A stretch of DNA of 64,000 nt from Bettongia penicillata ogilbyi (GCA_023548195.1 JAJHZJ010000023.1:1-64000); one strand, 5' to 3'; positions 40,491-53,255 are shown, numbered from the stretch's first letter. Notes: generated by a model not told the origin, from the letters alone. Made by a program: numbers and translations.

Positions 40491-41185
40491 CTAGTGTCAG
40501 AGTACTATAATAAAACAGCTGGCTAGACGTGCATTCCCACCCAGAATGTGTTCTCAAGGGGCTTGGGGGCAGGGCAGAGAGAGGGTTTGCCTGTGATCCC
40601 TCTCTTTCCAATGTAGCTCAGGTTTCCAGTCAAGCCATGGGTCTCTTGCTGGTTGCTACTGGGCAGTGGAAGCGGGGGAGGGAAATGAACTTCACCTAGG
40701 TTTGGGGTGGGGTTGGGGGAATGGGCAAAACATGGCTTTCAGAGAATGACCTGGTTGTCTAGGCTAACAGGAGAAGGCAGGGGTGACCACTGTGTCCTTG
40801 ACTGTCTTTTCTTCCAGAGTATTAGACCGTGTCTTATGACCTGGCATGGAGGGCTGGAGGGAGGGCTAGGCTTGTAACTGTTCCCCCCACCCCACCTCCT
40901 GAAGAAGGCCTGAATTAGGAATTGCTCTCAAAGCTGTATTTGGCCCCTGGGACTTTGTCCAGGATCCAGCATGGGGAAGTAAAGGGCTGTTGGCTGTTGT
41001 AATTGTTCTTTGCCCTGTTGTAGGCCCATCTTGTCCTGGGCCAGAGCTAGAACTAGGAATAGGAGAGACAACAGAAAGTACCTTGGGACCTAGCATATCT
41101 CTCAGCAACCCTTTAGGGTTGCTATCAACCTCAGCAGCCATTTAGAGGCCACGTGAGATGATGAAAAGAGCACAGAATTTAGAGT
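40491..41185. other. Unique sequence, no gene recognised
   Basis: No interspersed repeat stands out. A 91-residue open frame on the minus strand (40866-41141) has no signal peptide, domain or splice context, so I do not call it a gene. Confidence 0.3.
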
Positions 41186-41190
41186 TGGGA

Positions 41191-41442
41191 GTTGCTGTTG
41201 AGTCATTTTTCAGTCATGCCCAACTCTTCACAACCCCATCTGGGATTTTCTTGGCAGAGGTATTGGAGTGGTTTGCCATTTCCTTAATTTTACAGATAAG
41301 GAAACTGAGGCAATTAGGGTAAAGTGACTTGCCCAGGGTCATGCAGCTAGTCGGTGCCTAAGACCAGACTTGAACTCAGAAAGATGTGTTTTCCTGACTC
41401 CAGGTCCAACACCCCATCCACTGCAGTGCCACCTAACGACCT
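41191..41442 (-). repeat. Marsupial CORE-SINE, near full length
   Basis: Antisense: TTTTTCAGTCATGCCCAACT, GGCAGAGGTATTGGAGTGG, GTGACTTGCCCAGGGTCATG and CCATCCACTGCAGTGCC. Confidence 0.85.
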
Positions 41443-41639
41443 ATCAGAGCTCCTAGCTTCAAATTCCAGCCTGTACGACTTTGGGCAAGTCTCTTCCCTT
41501 CTCTGGACCTGTTTCCTCACCTGTAAAATGAAGAGATTGAACAAGAAGGTTCTAGTTGAACCAGACACATGATAAACTGCAGTCATCACAGAGCCCTGGA
41601 GGGTGGTGATCAACTAGCTCTCCCTCATCCTCCATCACT

Positions 41640-42330
41640 CTTTACACACTGGCCCCTTCCCTACTGTTTAAAAACATGCCCAGGTGTCCCTAGCTCTAAA
41701 AAAATAACCCTTCATTTGGCCCTGCTCTCCCCTCCAGCTATCATCCTGCAACTTCTCCCTTTCACATAATGAGCAGGCACATTTCAAGTCTTTGCTCCCT
41801 TCTCAAGAAATTCAGTATAGGAGTCATAGATTTTTTTTCTCCATCCTACCCCGTAACCTCAAACTTGGGAATTTCAACATACTTGCTGATGTTCCTTCAG
41901 ACACCCTGGCCTGCTAGTCATCAACCTCCTCAACTCCCATGACTCACATCTTCACTATCCCAGCCACACCCAGACCTCCACGTTACCAGGATCACAAACT
42001 CTACAATTGCTCTCTTGCTCGTGACCTTTGCCTTCCTCCTTCTAAACCCATTCCTTGTCTTCTCCATGACCTCCAGTCCTTCTATTTCCTCTTCATATCC
42101 ATGACTGTTCTTGGGCTCACTTTCCTCCTTTCACAGTCTTGAACCTACGGTTGATCATTTCACCTGCAAACCATCCTATACCTTTGAATCCCTTGACCCT
42201 TGCCCTTTGACCCACTCCTGCTTTGACAAACCCTAACCCCTAGCCCCTCATCATTTGCCTTCTCCACTCCTACTCACATATAGTTAAATATGTTAAAGGA
42301 ACTCCCACAATGAGGCCAAATGGACTCATT
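41640..42330 (+). repeat. L2 LINE, endonuclease-region fragment
   Basis: GGGAATTTCAACATACTTGC (from GDFNIH), CAGACACCCTGGCCTGCTAG and CTCAACTCCCATGACTCACA keep the L2 ORF2 order. Broken by stops. Confidence 0.55.
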
Positions 42331-42466
42331 ACTAATTTATGTTTTCTAATTTTAACTGGATCCTCACTAGTACCTAGTGATATTTTTATTCTTCTTCAAT
42401 TGTCTCCCTATCACCCCCCTTCAGTCTGTTCCAAAGCTTTTCCACTCTCCTCAAGTCCCCTATACC

Positions 42467-42469
42467 ACA

Positions 42470-42507
<38 letters not shown>
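42467..42507. repeat. (CA)n microsatellite
   Basis: About 19 CA units. Confidence 0.95.
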
Positions 42508-42508
<1 letters not shown>

Positions 42509-42569
42509 TCACACATGCACATACATCTCAGCAGAAAGAGAAGGAAACAAGCATTTATTAAGCACCTAC

Positions 42570-42706
42570 TAGGACAGCTAAATGGTGCCATAATGGATAG
42601 AACACAGACCCTGAAGTGAGGAAGACCTGAGTTCAAATCCAGCCTCAGACATTTATTAGCTGTGTAACCTTGGGCAAGTCACTTAACCCCAATTTCCTCC
42701 CTCCCC
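42570..42706 (+). repeat. Truncated marsupial tRNA-SINE
   Basis: AGCTAAATGGTGCCATAATG, GAGTTCAAATCCAGCCTCAG and TAACCTTGGGCAAGTCACTT. Confidence 0.8.
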
Positions 42707-42899
42707 CCCAAAAAATGAGTCATCTACACTGTACTGAATGCATTTCAAATATTGTTTCATTTGATATTATCTCAGAGGAGTTCACCTCCTACCATGTACT
42801 CCCTCTTCTTCCCCACTCCCCATCTCTATATCATGTCTCATTTTCTTCTCCTTTGCTTTAGTCTCTACAGAAGAGTCTCTTCACCAAGGACAACTCTTC

Positions 42900-43085
42900 T
42901 ATTTAGGATCACAAATTTAGAGCTGAAAGAAACCTTATAGGCCATCTAGTTCAATCCCCACATTTTACAAATGAGGAAATTGAGGTTAACTCAGAGAGGT
43001 TAAATGACCTACCCAAAGTTACACAAGTAGTAAGTCAGTAGTAAGTACTATGTAACTTTATGTAAGAAGCTCCAAATCCATTATA
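42900..43085 (-). repeat. MIR/THER-type relic
   Basis: CATTTTACAAATGAGGAAAT, AGAGAGGTTAAATGACCTAC and AGTTACACAAGTAGTAAG. Confidence 0.6.
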
Positions 43086-43784
43086 CTTTCCCCTCCCATC
43101 CCCTCCCATCTTTCCAAAAAAAAAATCCCTTCAATTATTCCCCCTGTCTCTTTAATCTTCAACCCTTTCCTATCTACTGGTTCCTTCCCTATTATCTTCA
43201 AAAATTCCCAGGTCTCCCCATTTCTTAAAAGTGTTCCTTTTACCCCTCAAACGATCATCCTATATTTCTTCTTCTCACAAACTCCTAGAAAGGGTTGTCT
43301 ATAGTTATCCTTTCCACATCATGGGGGTTAGAGACACAGTGCCCCCACAATCTGGAAAAATTTACATTAAATTTCTTGGCCTTTCTTTCATACCTGAGAA
43401 GAAGCCTGAAACATTATGGTATTAAAAGATAAAATATGTTGACATTATACTATACTATAGTATAATACCATACATATATTTTATGCATTTCTGAGTTTCC
43501 AAACTGTTGTTGTGTCATCTGTTGGCCTTCATGTGTCATCAGCTTCCGCAACCTCCCCCTCTTCAATTGCCATTGAATTCTTTATGCCAACTGGAGATAT
43601 ATCAAAACAACAATGGGAAAAGTCAGGATGTAGAAGGTTAAACTTCCATTTCCTAACTTCCCACTGGCTTCTCAAACTCTTGCCATTTGACTTCCAACCC
43701 CAACACTCCACTGAAACTGGTCTTTTAAATAATTTCTTTATTTTTTATTTTTTATTTTATTTTTTTTTTAATTTATTTATTTAT

Positions 43785-44370
43785 CTAGGACTCAAACCAA
43801 GAATCACCTACCCAGCTAAACTGAGTATAATACTTCAAGGGAAGATATGGTCTTTCAATGAAACAGAGGACTTTCAATCATTCTTGATGAAAAAACCAGA
43901 GCTGAAAAGAAAATTTGACTTTCAAACACAAGAATGAGAAGAAGCATGAAAAAGTAAACAGCAAAGAGAAGTCATAAGGGACTCACTAAAGTTGAACTGT
44001 TTACATTCCTACATGGAAAGACAATATTTGTAACTCTTAAAACTTTTCAGTATCTGGGTAGTTGGTGGGACCACACATACACATGTACACGCATGCACAC
44101 ACATACACACATGCACACACATACAGAGATAGAGAGCACAGATTGAACTGAATAGGAGGGGACCATACCTTAAAAGAAACTAGGGTAAATGGTGAGAGAG
44201 AAATGTAGGGGGAGGGAAAGGGAAGGGGGTAACTATATGTCATTTAAGAGGCAGGTAGGAGTTTTTATTAGTGGAGGAAAAAAGAGGAGAGCTGAGAAAA
44301 AAAAAAACAAAAAACAAGAAGTTTACCCTCATCACATTTGACTAAACGAAGGAGTGAAATGCACACTCAT
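43785..44370 (+). repeat. L1/HAL1-type fragment with the ORF1 C-terminus
   Basis: The frame from 43798 reads RITYPAKLSIILQGKIWSF and then DFQSFLMKKPELKRKF up to a stop at 43936. The YPAKLS motif and its spacing are those of the L1 ORF1p C-terminal domain. Downstream sequence lacks endonuclease or RT and carries CA-rich and purine-rich runs, as in HAL1 elements or an L1 with ORF2 lost. Confidence 0.6.
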
Positions 44371-44399
44371 TTTGGTAATAATTTCTTAATTATTAAGTT

Positions 44400-45605
44400 C
44401 AATGACCTTTTCTCAAGTCTTATTCTCCTTCATCTCTCAGAAACTTTTGACACTGTTAACTAATTCTCTCCTCCTCACTCTTGCCTCTCTTGGCTTTTGT
44501 GAGTCCATTTATTCTCCTTTGATGTCTTCTTATCTGACTATTCCTTCCCTGTCTCTTTTTTGAATTGTATTTTTAGTTTTCAACATTCACCTCCACAAGA
44601 TTTTGAGTTCTAAATTTTTCTCCCCATCTCTCCCCTCCACTCACCCCAGGACAGCATGCATTCAAATTACCACTTCCCCCAACCTACCCTCCCTTCTGTT
44701 ATATCCCTCCCTTCCTGTCTATTACATCCCTCCCAGCCTGTCTTGGGCTGAAAATTTGCTTCATTCCTTCATTCTGGGAGTTCTACAGCTCCAGAATTTG
44801 TTTAGAGTCATTTTTCACAGGTATTTGATTGGGCTTGGGGGAAGAGCTCTAGCAAGTCTCTGCTTCTCCTCCATCTTGGCTCCACTCCTGTCCCTCCCTA
44901 TCTCTTTTGCTGGCTTAGCATCCATTCCCTACCCCCTCTGTGTTCAGGGTGTCCTCCAAGGCTCAGTCCTGGGCTCTCTTCTCTTCTCTCTCTTCTCCCC
45001 ACAAATCCTTCTTCCATTCAGTCACTAAAGGGATTTTCCTAAAACATAGGTCTGACCCTGTTACCCTCCTACTCAATAAACTCCGGGGTTTCACTGTTTC
45101 TTCCAGGATCAAATACAAAATGCTCTGTTCAACAATTAAAACCCTTCATCACCCAGCCCCCTCCTAGCTTTCTAGGCTTCTTAAACCTTACCCCTACTGC
45201 GTACTCTTCAATCTAATAACCCTGGCCTCCTGAGTGCTGCACCAACAAGTCCCTCCATCTTTCAGTTCTGGGTATTTTCTCTAGCTGTCCTTCATGCCTG
45301 GAATGCTGCTCCTCCTCTCTGACTACTAACCTCCCTGGCTTCCTTGAAATCCTAACTAAAGTTCCATCTTTTGTAAGAAGCTTTTCCCAACTCTTCTTAA
45401 TTCCAGGGCCTTACATCTGTTCATTATTTTGGATTTATCCTGCACAGAGCTTGTTTGTAGATATTTCTTGGCATGTTTCTCCTTTTAGATTGTGAGTTCC
45501 TTGAGGGAAAACTGTCTTTTGCCTCTTTCAGGAGCCCCTACTATGTGCCTGGCACATAGTAAGCACTTAATAAATATTTATTGACTATCTACATCTCTCT
45601 CAGTA
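44400..45605 (+). repeat. L2 LINE, RT end plus complete 3' terminus
   Basis: GTCCTCCAAGGCTCAGTCCT, GGTCTGACCCTGTTACCCTC, CAATAAACTCCGGGGTTTCA, ending AGCACTTAATAAATATTTAT. This is the best-kept L2 3' end in the window. An unrelated segment (about 44560-44875) interrupts it. Confidence 0.75.
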
Positions 45606-45895
45606 AACTTAGCAACTTTCATGAGTTCAGTGGCGGATGACTCCCATATCTATCTGCAGAAGGCACATGGCAGATTATGCTCTGTCCATGTAAGTCATGT
45701 GCATCCACAAGGATTTTTCTAGATGTGGCTTACAGGAAGGTATGAATAGATACCTCTACATTCTCCATTCACCCTTCTCCAAGGGAGACTTTAATTACTG
45801 CCAAAAAGGGAAGAAAGAGATTGGGGCCAGACCATCCTGCTCTCCTTAGAGAAAGGGTACCAGAGTAGAATTGATCTCTATGTTCCCCTTAAATA

Positions 45896-46740
45896 TTGTT
45901 AGTCCAGGGGAAATAATGTCTAAGTTCGGGCTGCGACAGGTGAAAGATGAAATGATTGAGGAAACGAAGGTTTAAGCTTCCAAGCATGCCAATTTATTAA
46001 GCAATGCATGCCAATTTTCCAACAAATAAGACTAGTTCCCTTCCTTCTAGTTGCCCAAATACAGAGGGAGACAGACTTTTAAACATTAGAAACAATTAAT
46101 TAAAAAAGGCCAATTAATTAAAACTATTAACAAGGGAACATTAGGTAATCTGATTTCTAATTAGAGGAAAGATCAGGGACTTTCCAAGTTGGGAGTCAAT
46201 AACTGCAATTCTCTGAATTCAGAGAAGGGGGTGCCCCACTTCCCCAAAGTGTCTGTAAACAACCAAAGGAACATGGAAACAATAACTCATTGGTCCCAGT
46301 ATGGGACCAGTTTTCAGATAAGACAAATAACTTACTTGAGATGTACAATTGTCATAAAGCTCCTTGCATCAATCTTCAGATCTGACTGAGTTTCTGGTCA
46401 GCATAACCAAAGTTCTCAGTTAACAGTCTCTAAGCAGCCCGGAGAGGTGGCCAGCTTTCCAGCAAGGCAGGTCTGAGTTCAAACAATGCAAAAAGGTTTT
46501 CCCCCAATTCCCATAATTGAAGAAAGTTTTCTCACAGGACAGAAACTGGTTGAATATAAAAAGAATTGAGCTACCCCCAGAACTGAGTCACAAGATGGAG
46601 TCAGTGTGATTGTTCATTCAATTCCCATCACTATTTGCTGCTCCAATTCCCTCAATTCCCTCAAAGCTGAGCTTCTGATAGCTACCATTTAATGGGGCAG
46701 GAGTGTCTCAAGTTCTATATCCAAGACTTGATTCCCTTCT
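45896..46740 (-). repeat. Possible solo LTR, antisense
   Basis: On the minus strand GCTTAATAAATTGGCATGC provides an AATAAA signal in an LTR-like setting, and there is no protein homology. The ends are not fixed: a TGTT is present near 45897, but no clear partner end or target duplication is found. Confidence 0.35.
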
Positions 46741-47045
46741 TACCAAATGCTAGTTCCATAAAGAATACGCATAGCAAATATCAAATAAGCCCATTTGTCC
46801 AAGTTGACAGCAGTATGAAAGTATATTAGACAGAACAGAGTGAATGAGTTCTCCCATGGTGTGCAAGGTATCTCAGCCCAACTATGCATATCTCCATCAT
46901 TGGTTAACAAAATGTAACAAACTCTCTTCCTCCAAGACAAAATCAAAATATGTATTTGGAACATTGCTATTAGGCAAGATTTAGTAAAATACTCATCACC
47001 AATCCTAGGAGTGCCAACATCACAAGCAAGTTCCACTAGGCAAGT
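46741..47045. other. Unassigned sequence
   Basis: No gene or recognised repeat. It may belong to the LTR-like stretch to its left. Confidence 0.25.
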
Positions 47046-47051
47046 TCTTCC

Positions 47052-47160
<109 letters not shown>

Positions 47161-47814
47161 TTCCCTCCAAGTAATACAAAGACTCTTAATTGCCTTACTG
47201 CTAAGAAGCTTGGAGATCAGTACTTAATTAGAAAGGTATGGAAATCCCTGTGGCCCAGAACCTAATTGACTCTGTGTCAGAGCTCCATGTGAGGCCTATT
47301 AATGGACAGGGAAGATCTTATATCCCATTAACCCTACATCGATGTGGGGTGGGGAGGTGGGGGAAGGTGTCGAGAAACACAGAGAAAGGGAGAGACAGAG
47401 AGAGACAGAGTAGAGAGAGTGAGGAAGGAAGAGAGAGAGTCCCAGATCTCACCCAAAGGGAAATTTCCTGAAGTCTCTAGTGTGGTTGAGTGGGGAGTAG
47501 GGGGAAAGAGGTTCTGGGTCCTTTATATGTGGTCTTCTCTCCTTTCAGGGACCTGAAGTGAATCTGGAACCACTTTTCTTTCTCAGAGCTGGAAGCCAGA
47601 AGACCAGGATCTCTCACTTCCCAAGCTCTCTCCAACTCCAACCTTCAAACAGGTGAGGAACATTGAGTAATCAATCTCCACCAATGAGGAGTCTTTTGCA
47701 AATAGGCTTTGAGTGGAAGATTATATAGATATCTATCCCTAATCTCTTAAATTCTAGTTCCACAAAAAACAACCACCTGCTGGACCCAAGATCAAAAGAC
47801 CTTAGCTCTATCAA

Positions 47815-47905
47815 CTGAAGTAATCTCAGAGGCCATTCCTTCATTTGATGAATGAGGAAACTGAGGCCCAGAGTTAAACAACTTGCCTAAGATCACACAG
47901 ATCTT
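47815..47905 (-). repeat. MIR-type relic
   Basis: GATGAATGAGGAAACTGAGG, then ACAACTTGCCTAAGATCACA. Confidence 0.55.
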
Positions 47906-47924
47906 GTTACTCCAAAGTCTACCC

Positions 47925-48545
47925 TGCCTCCAAATTTTCCTCTCAGCTTCCTCTCATTCACCTCAGTTTACAATCTCAGAGTCATCCTTGACTCTCCCCT
48001 CTCTTCTTTTCCCTCTTTACATTGGATCATTTGCCAAGTCTTGTAGTTTTTACCTCCACAATATTTCTGGCATCCTTCCCCCCCTCTCTAATCACTAAAT
48101 TCTGGCTCACTGCAATGCCTTCCTAATACATCTCTCCACTTCCAGTCTGTCTCTTGTCCGATCCATCCTCCACCCAGCTGTCAGATGAGCACTCCTAAGA
48201 GAGGTCTGACCATTGCACTCACCTGTTCAATAAACTTCAGTGACTCCCTATTGCTTTTAGGATAAGAAACAAAATTTTCCTCTCTGGCATCTAGAGTCCT
48301 CCATACTCTGGCTCCCACCTACCTGACTTACTTCATATTTCTCCCTTTATATACTCCACATTTCAGCCCAAACTGACCTGCCAGATGTTCTTTGAAGCTA
48401 GTATTGCATCTTCTAGCTCCATGATTCTGTACATGCTCTCCCTCATGCCTAGGATGGATTCTCTCAATCCATCAATGATCAAATGAGATAGTATTTGTAA
48501 AAGCACTTGGCACAATGCCTGATACACAGCAGGCATGATATCCTT
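47925..48545 (+). repeat. L2 LINE 3' region
   Basis: AGAGTCATCCTTGACTCTCC, GGTCTGACCATTGCACTCAC, TCAATAAACTTCAGTGACTC, TATTGCTTTTAGGATAAG. Confidence 0.7.
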
Positions 48546-48585
48546 CTCTCCTCACCTCCACTTCATCCTTAGCTACAAACATATA

Positions 48586-48605
48586 TGAATATGTGTGTAT
48601 GTATG

Positions 48606-48641
<36 letters not shown>

Positions 48642-48705
48642 TATCTATACATAGATATATGATAGAATCACATACACATATCTGTATATATACACACACA
48701 GGAAA
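48586..48705. repeat. (TA)n(CA)n microsatellite
   Basis: TATATATA core (48606-48631) with ACACAC and ATATCTATA flanks. Confidence 0.9.
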
Positions 48706-49225
48706 TACCAGATTATTGCATGGGATAAGGAGGCACTCGCAGCTGGGAGGACCTAGAAAGGCCTCCTACAATGATGCTGGAGCTGAGTTCTGAAGGAAGC
48801 AGGAGCTATTAAAAGGTAGAATTGAGAAGGGAGGGCATTCTAGGCATGGAATTCAGCCTAGGCAAAGGCACAGAGGTAATAAATGGAATGCAATGTACAC
48901 AGAAGAGTAAGTGAGCTTTTTTGACATGAACATGGAATTTGTGACAGGGAATGATGTATAATAACCCTGAAAAGCAAGGTTAGGGCCAAATTTTAAAGTA
49001 CTTTAAATGTCAGAGGAATTTGTACTTAATCCTAAAGGTAATGAGTAGTCACTAGAGTTTACTAAAAAAGGAGGTAACATTGTCAGAACTATGATGGAGG
49101 AATATGTTGGCAATATATGGAAGTGAGACTAAAGAGGGGGAAAGGATTGGAGACACAGAGAGCAATTGGGAGGCCAAATGACAGGTGATAAGGGCCTGGG
49201 CTAGGAATTAAATGACACATCAGCC
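48706..49225 (+). repeat. Ancient interspersed repeat, related to 20.7 and 52.6 kb
   Basis: GAGTTCTGAAGGAAGCAGGA, GGAGGGCATTCTAGGCATGG and CTAGGCAAAGGCACAGAGG recur in related form at about 20740-20830 and 52585-52920. An old LINE or SINE family is inferred; I cannot name it with certainty. Confidence 0.4.
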
Positions 49226-49230
49226 TAGGC

Positions 49231-49354
49231 ATGGGCTCAGGGGCAAAGAATCAGCATGAGGATGGGGTCAGGGGCAAAAGATCAACCCGAGGATGGGCTC
49301 AGGGGCAAAGGATCAGCCTGGGGATGGGCTCAGGGGTAAAGGATCAGTTAGCCA
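49231..49354 (+). repeat. 31-bp minisatellite, four copies
   Basis: ATGGGCTCAGGGGCAAAGAA-type units start at 49231, 49262, 49293 and 49324, each 31 bp. The small frame over them is an artefact. Confidence 0.92.
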
Positions 49355-50155
49355 ATGGTATCAATAGTCTTTCTGTGGCTAAGAGACAGCCAAGCTTATT
49401 ATCCCATCCCCAATACCAATGCCTAAAATTTTCCTAATGTTACATAGAAATCAAGTCAGAAAGTATGTGGCCTAGCATTTAGAATCTCTAAACAGGATTA
49501 ATATCTTCCAAGAGAACATAACTTTTCAATTCATGGAGTAGTAGGCAGAGTGTTCAAGTCCAAGAGAGTACAATATGCTTCAGACGTCCCTGCTAATGCC
49601 CCTTAGCGGTGTGACCATGGGCAAGGCACTGGACCTTTCAAAGATTCATCTTCACAATGCATAAAATGCAGCTAATAGTCATATGCTACTAACTCAGGAG
49701 TTTTGTAAGATCATGTAGTTAAATTGCCAGGAGGCGGAAGTCTTATGTGACCAGGGACTGAAATGCCTCATGGAACTACATCTCCCCAGAGGATTATGCC
49801 CTCTGGAGCAAAATACCCATCATCTCATTGGGAGCTGACCTGCTCTTTTCTGAAAAACATTTTAGAATCATTTTTCCCATTGAAATGGAGACCCTGCTGT
49901 GCTGGACAGCCTTCCCAGCCTTCACTTTTCAATGAAGCCTGGGTGTCCTCCTCATAAGCTCGCTACTAGGGCTAAGGAAAGAGCATAAGGCTGTCACCTC
50001 CAGGATGAAACTGAGGCAGAATTCATGCTTGGGAAAAGGCAGTATTGCCTAGCGGAAGGAAGAGGTTTTGACATCAAAGGACCTGTGGTAAATATTGGTT
50101 ACATATCAGTCCCATCCTTCTACATCTATGGGCCACAGTTTTCTCCCTGAAACTG
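49355..50155. other. Intergenic, no gene recognised
   Basis: A MIR-like scrap lies near 49605-49680 (GGTGTGACCATGGGCAAGGC). The rest is unassigned. Confidence 0.35.
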
Positions 50156-50159
50156 AAGT

Positions 50160-50815
50160 CCCTTAAGGGTCCTACATGTACAAAAATATTTATAGCAGCT
50201 CTCTTTGTGGTGGCCAAAAACTGGAAATCAAGGGAATGTCCATCAATTGGAGAATGGCTGAATAAATTGTGGTATATGAATGCATATGAATACTATTGTG
50301 CTATAAGAAATGACAAACAGGAAGACTTCAGAGAGGCCTGGAAAAACTTATATGATATGATGCTGAGTGAAAGGAGCAGAACCAGGAGAACTTTGTACTC
50401 AGCAACAACCACAGTGTGTGAGGAATTTTTCTGGTAGACTTAGAACTTCATTGCAATGCAAGGACTTAAAAAATTCCCAATGGAATTCTTAAGGCAAAAT
50501 ACCTTCCACATCCAGAGAAAGAACTATGGAATTCAATCACAGAATGTAGCAGATCATTTTCTTTTGTATTATATTTTGGTTTGTGTTATGATTTCTCCCC
50601 TTCATTTTAATTCTTCTATTCAACATGACTAAGGTGAAAATGTATTTAATAGGAATATATGTATAGCACCTATATAAAATGGTATGCCATCTCAGGGAGG
50701 GAGGAGAGAGGGAAGGGACAAAAAGGGAGAGGGGAAAAATCTAAGTTATATGGAAATGATTGTAGAACTCTGAAAACAAATAAAATTTTAGAAATGTTAG
50801 AAAAAAAAGAAATTG
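50160..50815 (+). repeat. L1 LINE 3' end: ORF2 C-terminus and 3' UTR
   Basis: The frame from 50207 reads NWKSRECPSIGEWLNKLWY and EYYCAIRNDK, homologous to the C-terminus of L1 ORF2p (PS-DW-KK-WY...EYYAAIKND). The 3' UTR purine run and A-rich tail (to about 50815) follow. It is 5' truncated, as usual for L1. Confidence 0.75.
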
Positions 50816-50939
50816 AAATCCCTTCCAAGTCTAGATCTTGGATCCAAGGTTTCCTCATCTGTAACATGAGGACCTTTGATGGCCCTTCTGGTCCTGAGTA
50901 TGTGCTCTAGTAAGTTTTAGGGTGTGATTTAAGTATGTT

Positions 50940-51145
50940 ATGAGGAAAATCTCCCTCCCAGTTAGAGACAGCTATTTCCAATAGGCAGCCTCTGGAGCCA
51001 GGGGGCCCTCCTTCACTAGAGATCTCTAAGCAAAGGTTGCATGTTCATCTGCCAGGTATGTTGTAAAGAGGATTCTTGCTCATGTATGGGCTTGGACTAC
51101 GCAGATCTCCTCCAGCTCTGAACTCCTATGATTCTAAAAGGCCTT
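50940..51145 (+). repeat. L3/CR1 LINE 3' end
   Basis: CTAAGCAAAGGTTGCATGTT, GGGCTTGGACTACGCAGATC and CTCCTATGATTCTAAAAG are the CR1/L3 closing blocks. Confidence 0.6.
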
Positions 51146-51935
51146 TGTGAGTTCTTATTGCCTGCTTTTCCATCTCTTCTCTCCTGGTCAGCCTGTCAGC
51201 CATTACTTCTCAATGTTTGGACTTCCTCTCTAATAGCCCCTCTCCTCACTTCGAATTTGTTGTTTCTAATCTGCATCATACAAGAAACCAGAGATAGAAT
51301 TGTGTTTAAAGTAAGAGTAAATAAGTGCTGAATAAGGGCCTTTTATGCAATGAGATCATGAATTACATGTTCTCTGCCAACATTTACCAGGCTATAAATG
51401 TGTAGAGTTGATGAGGTTTTGGTACATAGGGTTTTCTGAAGCTCATTTATTTGCTCAGAGACCTTTTGGGCTTGTCTTTTGGATTCTTGGCCAGGTCCTG
51501 GATAGTTGAGTTTGTTGAAAAAAGTAACCTCTGGGTAAATATGATGGCACCACACTGTTCTATGCTACACTCCATTGTGATTTGTTTGCCAGGAGCTGAG
51601 GGATGTTTTTAAAGGAAGCTCATTGTGTGGGCTCCAGAGACCCCAGGAAACATATTGTTCCTCAGAAGGACAGGGAGTAGTGAAGGAACAGCCTGAAAAA
51701 ATGTCTAACCCTTTGAGTCAGACAGATGGAGGCTTAGGAGACAGAAACTGTCAAAGAAAGAGTGAAAAAAGGATGATTTTTCTATTTGAATAGATGGCCC
51801 ATGGAAGCACCCAGTCCTAGAAGAAGGGAGCCTGATGTCAGTCTCTAGGCATTCATCATTTTAAGGCTCATCTTCCAAAAGGAGATCCAAGCCAGATCAA
51901 AGTCAGTCAAGTGGTCAATGAGCATTAATTAAGCA
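51146..51935. other. Intergenic, no gene recognised
   Basis: Unassigned sequence, without a family match in any frame. Confidence 0.3.
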
Positions 51936-51940
51936 TGCCA

Positions 51941-52150
51941 AGGAGGCAGGTAAATGACTCAGTGGATGGAGTCCTGGGACTGGAGTCAAGAAGACCTGAA
52001 TGCAAATCCAACCTCAGATATTCACTAGCTGTATGACCCTGGGCAAATCATTTTACCTCTGTTTGCCTTAATCCACTGAAGAAGGAAATGGTAAAATGCT
52101 CCAGTCTTTTTGTCAAGAAAACTCCATGGACAAGACTGAATGGCTGAACA
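51941..52150 (+). repeat. Marsupial tRNA-derived CORE-SINE
   Basis: AATGACTCAGTGGATGGAGT, CTAGCTGTATGACCCTGGGC and TGTCAAGAAAACTCCATGG. Confidence 0.75.
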
Positions 52151-52154
52151 CCTG

Positions 52155-52925
52155 CCAAGCGCTGTCCGAGGAACTGAAAATACAAAAAAGGTAAAAGGTG
52201 GTTCCTACCTTCAAGAAACTTACAGTCTAATTGAGGAAGACAATTTGCAAACAACAAGATACAAACTAGCTGTATACTGGAAAAACAGGAAATATTCAGA
52301 GAGAAGATGGTAAAATGAAAAGGGACTGAGAAAGGCTTTCTTTTAAATAACATTGTGTATTTTATTAACTATTCAAGTTCAATAGTAAAACCAGGGTTCT
52401 CAAGTGAACAGACAGATGGATGTTCAGCATGTAACAGTTGGAAAGATCCCTTTCACAAACATGTTTTCACAGAGTCAATACAGTACTAGTCATGAGCCCA
52501 GCATCAAGCATGCTGGGATGGAAAAGATACAACAAGAAAAAAAGACTTCACGATTTTAGAAAAAGAGCACAAGTCTTGCTGTAGAAGGTGGAATTTTAGC
52601 TCGGACTTAAAGGGAGCCAGGAGACAGAGAGGAGGAGAATGTTCCAGGTATGGGTAATAGCCAGTGTGAATGAGTCCATAGATATAGTATCATGAGAGGG
52701 GAACATGGAACTAGGTTGGGAAGGCCTTTGGACACCAGAGGATTTTATAGTTGATCCTTTATGATGATAGGGACTCACTGGAGTTTTGTGGGTAGGGAGG
52801 GATGGGGGACATGATCAGAATGAATGGCTTGGGGCTTGGAGACTTGAAGCAGGCAGACCAACTAGAAGGCTGCTACAACAGTCAGGCATGAGTTACTGAA
52901 GGCCTGCACCAGAGTAGAGAGAATC
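52155..52925 (+). repeat. Ancient interspersed repeat fragments
   Basis: TACCTTCAAGAAACTTACAG (52208-52227), and later AGAATGTTCCAGGTATGGGT and GGCTGCTACAACAGTCAGGC, resemble the repeat at 48.7-49.2 kb. Family not certain. Confidence 0.4.
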
Positions 52926-52999
52926 CAATCCTCAGCTCAAGGGCCACTATTATTATCAATAATGATTATTATTTATTAATCATAATTAATAACAATAGT

Positions 53000-53255
53000 A
53001 AGAACTAGTATTTCTATAGTCCTCTAAGGTTTGCAAAGTGCTTTACAAATGTGATATCATTTGATCATCACAATCCTGGGAGGCAGGTGCTATTGTTTAA
53101 TCCCCTCTTTACAGATAGGGAAACTGAGGCAGAGAGAGGTGATGTGACTTGCCCAGGGTCACAACAGCTAGCAAGCATCTGAGGCCAGATTTGAACTCAA
53201 GTCTTCCTGATTTCAGACCTAGAGCTCTATTCACTGAGCCTCCAGATGCCTAAAT
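53000..53255 (-). repeat. MIR, well preserved
   Basis: TAAGGTTTGCAAAGTGCTTT, CCTGGGAGGCAGGTGCTATT, GATAGGGAAACTGAGGCAGA, GACTTGCCCAGGGTCACAAC and the head AGCTCTATTCACTGAGCC. Confidence 0.8.

Noticed and set aside
40056..40526. 156-residue Ser/Leu/Phe frame resembling a membrane protein
   Set aside because: Translated CT microsatellite.
40866..41141. 91-residue minus-strand frame in unique sequence
   Set aside because: No homology, no flanking splice sites that extend it; length is within chance.
49231..49437. 68-residue frame with repeated GSG motifs
   Set aside because: It is the 31-bp minisatellite; 31 is not a multiple of three, so the frame shifts between units.
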